7,336 nucleotides of DNA from Limisphaerales bacterium (GTDB lineage: Bacteria > Verrucomicrobiota > Verrucomicrobiia > Limisphaerales > UBA8199), in assembly GCA_025356925.1 (NCBI GenBank), contig JANXQE010000450.1, positions 1 to 7,336 of the forward strand. Direction: 5' to 3'. Numbering within the stretch: position 1 is the first letter of the stretch; every line of letters starts with the position of its first letter. Made by a program: the position numbers and the translations under genes. The notes beneath the pieces were generated by a model. It saw nothing but the letters and a program-made list of their open reading frames with translations. It was not told the origin of the DNA and did no database searches. Shown here one piece after another: positions 1 to 5,830 of the stretch.

Positions 1-2
1 CA

Positions 3-2816
3 GACCATTATGCCAAGCCTCTGGCGTCCCGCTCGCCCATTGAGCAGGGCTTTGCAATTCGTATCTCTGGCGGCGCGCCCGGCCCGTCCCGGCCGCTCGA
101 TCGGGATCACTGGCGAGACGTGTCGTTTACCGGCGAATATCCCATCGGCTACGTGGAATACCGTGACCCAGCCATGCCTGTAAGCGTGAGTCTTCAGGCA
201 TTTTCACCTTTCATCCCGCTGAATACCGAGGATTCGTCGCTGCCGTCAACCGTACTCGAGTTCACCGTTCGAAATGAGAGCGCGAGCAAACTTGAACTCG
301 AGCTGTCTGGTTGGCTCGAAAATGCGGTTTGCCTGCACAGCGGCCAACAACGGCCGGGGCTAAGGCACAACCGCCTGACCCGCTCGAAGCGCCTGCTCTG
401 CTTGGAATGCAGTGCCTCAATTGCGTCCAGCCTTAGTCCAACCCCAACCAGGCCTGACATCGTTTTTGACGATTTCGAGAGTTCGAGTTACGAAAAGTGG
501 TCCATCGAAGGCACTGCGTTCGGCACGGGGCCGATTGAACTCGCGAAGATCCAAAGTTACCAGGGTGATGTGGGGGGCCACGGCAGTCGCGTGGTCAACA
601 GCCACGCTTCCGCGCCCGGCGACACTGTCGAGCAACGCGATGCGGCGACGGGCAGCTTAGCCAGCCGACCATTCACCATCGCACGAAATTATATCAACTT
701 CCTGATCGGTGGAGGCGCGCACCCTGGCAAGACCTGCATGAACTTGTCGGTGGACGGACAGGTTGTGGCGACGTCCACCGGTAAAAACGACAACCACATG
801 AGCCCAGTGACCTGGGACGTGCGCATCTGGGGTGGTAAAACCGGAGTGCTTCAAATCGTCGATCAGGATTCCGGAGCTTGGGGCAACATCGGCGTGGACA
901 ATATCGTTTTCAGCGACTCGCTCGGCCACCCTCTGGAACCACTGGCCTCTGAACCGGACTTCGGAACATTGGCACTAGCGTTGCTGGGCGCGCGGGGGAA
1001 CGATTTTGGCGCCGCTTCAACCTCGCGCCTCGTGGATAGTGGAGCAAAAACCGACGCAGTTACGCAACCCTTCGACCAAAAGCTGATTGGCTCGCTGACC
1101 AAAAAGATCACGTTGGCGCCTGGTGGCTCGGCCAAAATCAGCTTCGTCCTGACCTGGCATATGCCAAATCTCCGGATGGGCCGGCTGCCTCCTGGCCGGC
1201 ACTATACCACGCGTTTCGCGTCGGCGGGCGAAGTGGCCGGCTATGTCGCGAAAAACTTTAATCGCCTGGCAAGTCAGACCCGCCTCTGGCACGACACCTG
1301 GTACGACTCGACCCTGCCATTTTGGTTCCTTGATCGGACCTTCCTGAACACTTCGATCCTGGCAACCTCGACCGCTTACCGGTTCGGCGATGGCCGGTTC
1401 TACGGTTGGGAGGGTGTAGGCTGTTGTGAAGGCACGTGCGGTCACGTGTGGCAGTATGCTCACGCCGTCGCGCGGTTGTTTCCGGACCTCGAACGAATGA
1501 CGCGAGAAAAAATCGACTTTGGACTGGCGCAACAGCCCGACGGCGCGATTCATTTCCGTGGCGAGTTCAACGACTTTCCCGCGATTGACGCTCAGGCGGG
1601 CGCCATCCTCCGAGCTTTGCGCGAACACCAGATGTCCGCGGATGCCTCCTTTCTCACACGCACCTGGCCGAACATCAAGAAGGCTACGGAATGGCTCATC
1701 CGCAAAGACGGCGATGGCAACGGCCTAATCGAAGGCAGCCAGCACAACACGTTGGATACCGATTGGTTCGGTCCCGTGGCCTGGTTGAGCGGCCTGTATC
1801 TCGCGGCACTCCTCGCGGCTGAAACCATGGCCGTCGAGCTGAGCGATTTGACGTTCGCTGCGCAGTGCCGGCGAATCTTCGCGCTCGGTCAGAAAAATCT
1901 CGCGGCCCAACTCTTCGACGGAGAATACTTCATCAACAAACCCGACCCCAACCACCTGGAGGCAATCAATTCTGGTACCGGGTGCGAAATCGATCAAGTC
2001 TTTGGCCAGAGCTGGGCGTTTCAAGTCGGTCTGCCGCGGGTTTTTCCTGAACGGGAGACTCTCTCGGCGCTGCGGTCGCTGTGGCGCTACAATTTCACTC
2101 CCGATGTCGGCCCCTATCGGCAGCACTACCAACCCGGGCGCTGGTATGCCATGCCGGGCGAAGCCGGGCTGCTGATGTGCACGTTCCCCCGCTCGGATTG
2201 GGATTACGCTCAGGCCAAGGGCAAAGGTCCCGATTGGGCGGCTGGTTACTTTAACGAGTGCATGAACGGTTTCGAGTACCAGGCCGCCGGTCACATGATC
2301 TGGGAGGGGTTGGTCACCGAAGGCCTGACGGTCACGCGGGCTGTCCATGATCGTTACCATCCCTCGCGTCGAAATCCATGGAACGAAATCGAATGTGGCG
2401 ATCACTATGCGCGGAGTATGGCCAGCTACGGCGTGTTTTTGGCCGCTTGCGGATTTGAATGTCATGGTCCGCGGGCTCACCTCGGCTTCGCGCCCCGAGT
2501 CGTGTCGGCACTCGGTGGCTCCGGGATCACAACCTTCAAGTCTGCCTTCACCACGGCTCAGGGTTGGGGAACCTTTTCGCAGAGTTCCGGTGTACAGGGT
2601 GCGAACTGCACGATTCGGCTGAGGTGGGGCAAATTGCGCGTTCGGACCATGGCCCTAACCGTGCCTGAGGCCCTACGAGCAAGCGAAGTGGAAGTCAGGG
2701 TCAAGGGACATCCGGTGATGAACGGGCATTCACAAACCGGAAATCGTGTGCTGATTACCTTGAAGAACCAGTCCGAGCTTAGCGCCAACCAGTCAATCGA
2801 GGTCCGTCTGAGTTGA
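3..2816 (+). CDS. GH116 family beta-glycosidase (GBA2-like / DUF608), 5' partial
   Basis: A glycoside hydrolase of family GH116, which cleaves beta-glucosides or beta-xylosides with retention. The frame is open to the left edge, giving 937 visible residues. The peptide before the GTG at 120 (HYAKPLASRSPIEQGFAIRI) is typical of the GBA2-type N-terminal beta-sandwich, so the true start lies outside the window. Domain order: N-terminal domain (visible residues 1 to about 400, split by an inserted module at about 152-303), then an (alpha/alpha)6 barrel (about 420-850) beginning near the RLWHDTWYDSTLPFWFLDRT stretch, then a short beta-rich tail. The probable nucleophile is Glu470 in FYGWEGVGCCEG (codon 1410-1412), followed by GHVWQYAHAVARLFPDLER. 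The probable acid/base is Asp585 in HNTLDTDWFGP (codon 1755-1757). Both are placed by remembered alignment with GBA2 and SSO1353. DGDGNGLIE at 1707-1733 resembles a calcium loop. Secretion cannot be judged without the N-terminus. The family call is firm; the substrate is not. Confidence 0.93.
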   Translation, partial: DHYAKPLASRSPIEQGFAIRISGGAPGPSRPLDRDHWRDVSFTGEYPIGYVEYRDPAMPVSVSLQAFSPFIPLNTEDSSLPSTVLEFTVRNESASKLELELSGWLENAVCLHSGQQRPGLRHNRLTRSKRLLCLECSASIASSLSPTPTRPDIVFDDFESSSYEKWSIEGTAFGTGPIELAKIQSYQGDVGGHGSRVVNSHASAPGDTVEQRDAATGSLASRPFTIARNYINFLIGGGAHPGKTCMNLSVDGQVVATSTGKNDNHMSPVTWDVRIWGGKTGVLQIVDQDSGAWGNIGVDNIVFSDSLGHPLEPLASEPDFGTLALALLGARGNDFGAASTSRLVDSGAKTDAVTQPFDQKLIGSLTKKITLAPGGSAKISFVLTWHMPNLRMGRLPPGRHYTTRFASAGEVAGYVAKNFNRLASQTRLWHDTWYDSTLPFWFLDRTFLNTSILATSTAYRFGDGRFYGWEGVGCCEGTCGHVWQYAHAVARLFPDLERMTREKIDFGLAQQPDGAIHFRGEFNDFPAIDAQAGAILRALREHQMSADASFLTRTWPNIKKATEWLIRKDGDGNGLIEGSQHNTLDTDWFGPVAWLSGLYLAALLAAETMAVELSDLTFAAQCRRIFALGQKNLAAQLFDGEYFINKPDPNHLEAINSGTGCEIDQVFGQSWAFQVGLPRVFPERETLSALRSLWRYNFTPDVGPYRQHYQPGRWYAMPGEAGLLMCTFPRSDWDYAQAKGKGPDWAAGYFNECMNGFEYQAAGHMIWEGLVTEGLTVTRAVHDRYHPSRRNPWNEIECGDHYARSMASYGVFLAACGFECHGPRAHLGFAPRVVSALGGSGITTFKSAFTTAQGWGTFSQSSGVQGANCTIRLRWGKLRVRTMALTVPEALRASEVEVRVKGHPVMNGHSQTGNRVLITLKNQSELSANQSIEVRLS
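456..911 (+). other. Beta-sandwich module inserted in the GH116 N-terminal domain
   Basis: About 152 residues, starting at DIVFDDFES and ending at IGVDNIVFSD, interrupt the GH116 N-terminal domain. Landmarks are WSIEGTAFGTGP, YQGDVGGHGSRVVNS, FTIARNYINFLIGGG, HPGKTCMNLSVDG and WGNIGVDNI. This pattern matches, from memory, a jelly-roll module found attached to or inserted in GH32 levanase/invertase-like enzymes and some planctomycete or verrucomicrobial GH116/DUF608 proteins. It probably assists carbohydrate binding, but no binding function is shown by the sequence. The preceding linker (SSLSPTPTRP) is Ser/Pro/Thr-rich, as expected for a module boundary. After the module the enzyme resumes with DFGTLALALLG. 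Confidence 0.72.
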
Positions 2817-2854
2817 GGGATTGATGTCTGGAGGGGATCTCCGAGCTTCCTCAA
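2813..2854 (+). terminator. Nested hairpin at the GH116 stop codon, possible terminator
   Basis: TTGAGGGA (2813-2820) overlaps the TGA stop and pairs with TTCCTCAA (2847-2854), with one G-T wobble. Inside it GGAG (2830-2833) pairs with CTCC (2839-2842). It could end transcription of the glycosidase gene toward the convergent operon. No T-tract follows, so it is not a textbook intrinsic terminator. Confidence 0.33.
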
Positions 2855-2910
2855 TCGTGCGTTGGTACCATGGACCCAGGGCGGGTGGCTCGCTCGTTCG
2901 GCGCGGAGCG

Positions 2911-2985
2911 TCTTGGAGTGCGGCGGCTCTGCGCCGCTTTCCGTGGAGGGCACCCGAAAAGCGCCAGGGCGCTGGCGCACTGCAA
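2911..2985. repeat. GC-rich double-hairpin segment, probable interspersed repeat
   Basis: Two inverted repeats sit close together: GCGGCG (2920-2925) with CGCCGC (2932-2937), loop 6 nt; and GCGCCAG (2961-2967) with CTGGCGC (2972-2978), a perfect 7-bp stem with a 4-nt loop. The conceptual translations (ECGGSAPLSVEG on plus, ESGAEPPHSKTLRAERA on minus) resemble peptide strings I remember from spurious proteins scattered through verrucomicrobial genomes, which suggests an interspersed repeat. Only one copy is visible here, so repeat status is inferred from memory. Confidence 0.4.
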
Positions 2986-3022
2986 AACCTTCGGCATCTC
3001 TGGGCCGAGCAATCGTACCTCT

Positions 3023-3093
3023 CGGAATCGGTTCCGAACCCGATCCGACGTTTGATGTCGTGCGGTGGGCAGGTTCAAAACCTGCGATTCCGC
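3023..3093 (+). other. tRNA-like fold lacking a canonical D-arm (possible tRNA-derived element or pseudo-tRNA)
   Basis: CGGAATC (3023-3029) pairs perfectly with GATTCCG (3086-3092), like a 7-bp acceptor stem. Directly before the 3' strand lies a T-arm-like hairpin: GCAGG (3069-3073), loop TTCAAAA (3074-3080), CCTGC (3081-3085). In the middle CGAC (3046-3049) and GTCG (3057-3060) enclose the 7-nt loop GTTTGAT, with T at the position-33 equivalent, A at the position-37 equivalent, and TTG (Gln) where the anticodon would be. The D-region (3030-3044) is only 15 nt and makes at best a GGTT/AACC mini-hairpin; the usual T8, A9 and D-loop GG are absent, and CCA is not encoded. The anticodon stem has 4 pairs, not 5. 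A working tRNA is unlikely. An alternative fold joins GTGCGG (3060-3065) and CCGCAC (3090-3095) around a 7-bp, 3-nt-loop hairpin. Confidence 0.35.
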
Positions 3094-3124
3094 ACATTAA
3101 AGAATCTGCGCCACTTGCTGCGGC

Positions 3125-3247
3125 ATGCCGACGCACACACGGACGAGCGCGCTCATGCGTTATGAAATCCTTGCCTGCGTTGGTTCGTTATTGCTTATCT
3201 TTCAAGCCACCTCGTTCTGCCAACTCGACTGGCAGTTTACTCAATAG
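3125..3247 (+). pseudogene. Short frame resembling a severed signal peptide
   Basis: Starting at ATG 3125 (40 codons) or ATG 3155 (30 codons) and ending at TAG 3245-3247, this frame encodes MRYE, then the hydrophobic run ILACVGSLLLIF, then QATSFC and a polar tail QLDWQFTQ. That is the layout of a Sec signal peptide with the first residues of a mature protein, and it overlaps the last 11 bases of the dehydrogenase gene. It may be the 5' remnant of a secreted protein gene whose body was deleted, a short membrane peptide, or chance. No strong ribosome binding site precedes either ATG (GGACGAG begins 14 nt before 3155). Confidence 0.25.
3217..3235 (-). terminator. Hairpin just after the dehydrogenase stop codon
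   Basis: CTGCCA (3217-3222) pairs with TGGCAG (3230-3235) across a 7-nt loop. On the minus strand the stem begins 1 nt after the TAA stop of the dehydrogenase gene, a suitable place for a 3'-end hairpin of the operon transcript. No U-tract follows in that direction, so termination would be weak or Rho-assisted, or the stem may only protect the 3' end. Confidence 0.35.
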
Positions 3248-4820
3248 ATTTCCCATCGACGATCCGGCGAAGATGCAACGGGTTTTCCTCCTTCAGCTCC
3301 GTTGGGAGCAAGGTCTCGGGAAAATCCTGATAACAAACGGGCCTGACGAACCGATATAAGGCGGCGGTGCCGACCGACGTGAACCGCACATCGGTGGTGG
3401 CCGGGTACGGGCCGCCGTGATTCATCGAGGGACACACCTCCACACCTGTCGGAAACCCATTGATGATCAACCGCCCGGCCTTTCGTTCCAGCAGCCTCAA
3501 GAGTTCCTGCGCGCTTTCCAGATCCTCCGGGGTCCCATGCACCGTCGCGGTCAGTTGCCCCTCCAATCCGCGTGCGATTTCCTCCAACTCCGCCATTGTC
3601 TGAGCTGAGATCAGCACCGCAAAAGGCCCAAAAACCTCCTCGGCCAACTCGGGGTGTTTATGGAAATTGACGACATCGGTTCTTAGCAGAACGGACTCGG
3701 CTTGAGTCTTCTCCCGGTCGGCTGCGGTTAGGGAGCGCGCCAATAAACTGACACCGTCCACGACCGAAGCGCGAGCGACACCCGCGTGGTACGACTCGCC
3801 AATTCCGGCATGCAGCATGGTTGCTGGAGCGACGGCCTCCAGGGCGCGGGCCAATGCCTGTTGGAATCGGTCCAAATCCGGGCCCTGCATCCCGAACACC
3901 AAGCCAGGCTTGGTGCAAAGCTGGCCCACGCTCATTGTCATCGAAGCGCGCAATCCGTCCGCAATCTGCGCGGTTCGTTCGCGCAGAGCCTGAGGCAGAA
4001 TAAAAACGGGGTTCAAACTGCTCATCTCGGCGAAGACCGGGATAGGGTCGGGCCGCGCTGCCGCGGCGTCAAAGAGCGCGCGCCCGGCGATGCGGGAGCC
4101 AGTGAAACCAACCGCCCGGGCCAGCGGATGTCGCACCAATTGGACTCCGACGACCTTTCCCGCACCGTGGACCATGGAGAAAACACCTGCCGGCAGCTTG
4201 CTCGCGCTCACGGCGCGGCTGACCGCGCTGGCCACCAGTTCCGACGTTCCGGGGTGTCCGCTGTGCGCTTTTACGACGACGGTGTTGCCGGTCGCGAGCG
4301 CGGAGACCGTGTCGCCACCAGCCACAGAAAACGCGAGAGGAAAGTTGCTCGAGCCGAAAACGACGACCGGGCCAATGGGGATCAGCATGCGCCGCAGGTC
4401 CGGTTTGGGCACGGGTTGCCGGTCGGGAATGGCGTGGTCGACGCGTGCATCCACCCAGCAGCCATCCCGTACGACTTGCGCAAAAAGCCGGAGTTGCCCA
4501 ACGGTGCGGCCGCGTTCACCGGTTAGGCGGGCTTGCGGAAGCCCAGTCTCGAGCTGGGCCCGGCTGATCAGCTCATCGCCCAACGCCAGGATCTCGTCGG
4601 CGATCCGATCGAGGAACGCTGCTCGTTCAGCCCCGGACGTTTTGCCATAGGATTGAAACGCCAAATCGGCCAGGTCCATGGCTCGATCCACGTCTGTGGC
4701 ATTGGCGGCATAAAACGACCCGGGCAGGGGCTCGTTATCAAGCGGACTTACGGCCCTGAGAATGTCGCCGCCGCCGGAACTGAGCTGATCTCCGATAAAA
4801 TTCTTTCCGTGTAAGTTCAT
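3237..4820 (-). CDS. Alpha-ketoglutarate semialdehyde (2,5-dioxopentanoate) dehydrogenase
   Basis: A 527-residue aldehyde dehydrogenase that oxidises 2,5-dioxopentanoate to 2-oxoglutarate with NAD(P)+ in the cytoplasm, the last step of non-phosphorylative pentose and hexarate routes. Catalytic residues are visible: oxyanion Asn159 in FGSSNFPLAF, general base Glu265 in FAEMSSLNP, nucleophile Cys302 in SVGQLCTKPGL, and Glu395 in EEVFGPF. The coenzyme site shows VVVKAHSGHPGTSE (Lys184) and GFTGSRIAGRAL. Length and the GQLCTKPGL variant of the active-site motif fit the long (about 525-residue) 2,5-dioxovalerate dehydrogenase subgroup rather than ordinary ALDHs of about 490 residues. The start is set by the family-typical MNLHGKNFIGDQ; no Shine-Dalgarno lies at normal spacing (a GAGG about 20 nt upstream is too far). 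It is the last gene of the minus-strand set, 148 bp after the FAH-family gene. The semialdehyde assignment is supported by that neighbour; a related aldehyde remains possible. Confidence 0.94.
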   Translation of the reverse strand: MNLHGKNFIGDQLSSGGGDILRAVSPLDNEPLPGSFYAANATDVDRAMDLADLAFQSYGKTSGAERAAFLDRIADEILALGDELISRAQLETGLPQARLTGERGRTVGQLRLFAQVVRDGCWVDARVDHAIPDRQPVPKPDLRRMLIPIGPVVVFGSSNFPLAFSVAGGDTVSALATGNTVVVKAHSGHPGTSELVASAVSRAVSASKLPAGVFSMVHGAGKVVGVQLVRHPLARAVGFTGSRIAGRALFDAAAARPDPIPVFAEMSSLNPVFILPQALRERTAQIADGLRASMTMSVGQLCTKPGLVFGMQGPDLDRFQQALARALEAVAPATMLHAGIGESYHAGVARASVVDGVSLLARSLTAADREKTQAESVLLRTDVVNFHKHPELAEEVFGPFAVLISAQTMAELEEIARGLEGQLTATVHGTPEDLESAQELLRLLERKAGRLIINGFPTGVEVCPSMNHGGPYPATTDVRFTSVGTAALYRFVRPVCYQDFPETLLPTELKEENPLHLRRIVDGKSIE

Positions 4821-4852
4821 AGCATCACAGTAATACGCCTCGCCTCCGACCG

Positions 4853-4933
4853 CCCTAAGACTGAGTTAGGGGCTCGCACGAGCTCGTCTTCCCGAAGCCG
4901 GAGGGCTGAGTCCCACGCGGAAGGCCGAGTTCC
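4853..4933. repeat. Three imperfect 15-bp hairpin units between two operon genes
   Basis: Plus-strand copies are CTAAGACTGAGTTAG (4855-4869), GGAGGGCTGAGTCCC (4900-4914) and GGAAGGCCGAGTTCC (4919-4933). Copies 2 and 3 agree at 12 of 15 positions; copy 1 agrees with copy 3 at 9. Each can fold on its own ends (CTAA/TTAG, GGA/TCC, GGAA/TTCC), so the ends differ while pairing is kept. The first is the strongest: CCCTAA (4853-4858) with TTAGGG (4866-4871). CCCGAAGCC also occurs twice (4891-4899, 4933-4941). They lie in the 148-bp gap between the dehydratase and dehydrogenase genes and could affect message processing or expression ratio. Confidence 0.45.
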
Positions 4934-4968
4934 CCGAAGCCCTGATGAAACCAGAGGCTGCCAACGGG

Positions 4969-5826
4969 TCACACTACCATTACCGGATTGCTGAGCAACC
5001 CGATTCCCGATATCTCGATTTGAATAATGTCGTGCTCTTGCAAAGTAAAACCGTCCGGTGGCACCACGCCCGTTCCAGTCAGCAGGACGGCGCCGTTCGG
5101 GAAAGTCTGGCTTCGGAAGAGGAATCCTGCCAGCTCTTCGAAGCTGCGCTTAATCTGGCCGACGGAAGTTTCGCCAGAAAACACTGAACGAGCGCGACGG
5201 TGGATGTCCAGGCGGATTTCCCATCCCCGCGCCGCGGCCTCGGGGGTTCCCAACTGGATCCATGGGCCCAGTGCGCAGGAGCCTTGGTAGATCTTCGCCT
5301 GCGGCAGGTACAGCAGGTTTTCGCCCTCGATATCCCGCGAACTCATGTCATTGCCGATGGTGTATCCAACCACCTTCCCACGCGAATTGAGGACGAGCGC
5401 CAACTCGGGTTCTGGAACACTCCATTTGGCATCTCTGCGAATCCCGACGGGTGAGCCTGAGGGCACTACTTTTTCGGCCAAGGATTTAAAGAAAAGTTCT
5501 GGGCGTTCCGCGTCGTACACGCGATCGTAAGCCGTGGCACTGAAATCGGATTCTTCCATGCGCGCCTTTTTGCTGCGCAGATACGTGACGCCGGCGGCCC
5601 ACACTTCCTGTTGCTCGACCGGTGCGAGCAATCGGACCTTGGACTCGGGAATTCGCGGCAGGCCGTCCTGGTTAATGCTTTGGAGCTTCCCGAGGCAATC
5701 GGGTGCCTCCAGCAAGTCCCGCAACTGGCGGATGCCGGCGGGCGCCAGATCCAACAAGGTGGAGTCCTGGGCGGCCAGGCCGATGCGCGCGTCGCCAGGT
5801 TTCTCCTCAAATCGGCAGATCTTCAT
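4969..5826 (-). CDS. FAH-family 2-keto-3-deoxypentonate dehydratase
   Basis: A 285-residue fumarylacetoacetate hydrolase-fold protein, best read as a 2-keto-3-deoxy-D-xylonate or L-arabonate dehydratase producing 2,5-dioxopentanoate. The divalent-metal site is recognisable: Glu139 and Glu141 in SVPEPELALVL, and Asp160 in GYTIGNDMSSRDIEGEN, followed by LPQAKIYQGSCALGPWI with Lys178. These are the E-x-E and N-D-x-S-x-R-D signatures of the fold. The N-terminal about 65 residues form the usual small domain (MKICRFEEKPGDARIGLAA) and the C-terminus keeps GTGVVPPDGFTLQEHD. The start at 5826 lies 4 bp after the transporter stop, indicating translational linkage; no Shine-Dalgarno is visible. Generic annotation would be FAH-family or hydroxyheptadienedioate isomerase. 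The dehydratase reading rests on the next gene, which uses the expected product, and on the transporter. No sugar-acid dehydratase for the preceding step is present. Confidence 0.88.
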   Translation of the reverse strand: MKICRFEEKPGDARIGLAAQDSTLLDLAPAGIRQLRDLLEAPDCLGKLQSINQDGLPRIPESKVRLLAPVEQQEVWAAGVTYLRSKKARMEESDFSATAYDRVYDAERPELFFKSLAEKVVPSGSPVGIRRDAKWSVPEPELALVLNSRGKVVGYTIGNDMSSRDIEGENLLYLPQAKIYQGSCALGPWIQLGTPEAAARGWEIRLDIHRRARSVFSGETSVGQIKRSFEELAGFLFRSQTFPNGAVLLTGTGVVPPDGFTLQEHDIIQIEISGIGLLSNPVMVV

Positions 5827-5830
5827 AAGG

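Larger units (their letters stand above)
2817..3236. other. Convergent intergenic region, no convincing full-length gene
   Basis: This 420-bp gap separates the stops of the plus-strand glycosidase and the minus-strand dehydrogenase. Open frames of 165 codons (plus, 2862-3359) and 192 codons (minus, 2558-3136) cross it, but both run far into real genes on the opposite strand and are Arg/Pro/Ser-rich with no recognisable domain. What it holds is structural: hairpins at both gene ends, two strong GC-rich hairpins at 2920-2978, a tRNA-like fold at 3023-3093, perfect 10-bp palindromes at 3121-3130 (CGGCATGCCG) and 3145-3154 (GAGCGCGCTC), and a short signal-peptide-like frame reaching 3247. Confidence 0.6.

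Noticed and set aside
1017..2480. Long minus-strand frames of 203 and 251 codons opposite the glycosidase
   Set aside because: They have no recognisable domains and lie wholly opposite a well-supported enzyme; they are shadows of GC-rich coding sequence.
120..2816. GTG at 120 as the start of the glycosidase
   Set aside because: The same frame is open to the left edge and encodes family-typical sequence (SPIEQGFAIRI) before 120, so the gene starts outside the window.
3023..3093. Functional tRNA-Gln(TTG) gene
   Set aside because: The D-arm is too short and lacks consensus bases, T8 and A9 are absent, position 32 is G, and the anticodon stem has only 4 pairs.
2558..3359. Frames of 192 codons (minus) and 165 codons (plus) across the convergent gap
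   Set aside because: Low-complexity Arg/Pro/Ser-rich translations that run deep into real genes on the opposite strand; the open frames are better explained by GC-rich repeat-like DNA.
3786..4526. Plus-strand frame of 246 codons opposite the dehydrogenase
   Set aside because: Arg/Gln/His-rich antisense translation without any domain; the opposite strand has all the aldehyde dehydrogenase catalytic motifs.
4969..5826. True fumarylacetoacetase of tyrosine breakdown
   Set aside because: The protein is 285 residues rather than about 420, and the neighbours are a semialdehyde dehydrogenase and a sugar-acid-type permease, not aromatic catabolism genes.
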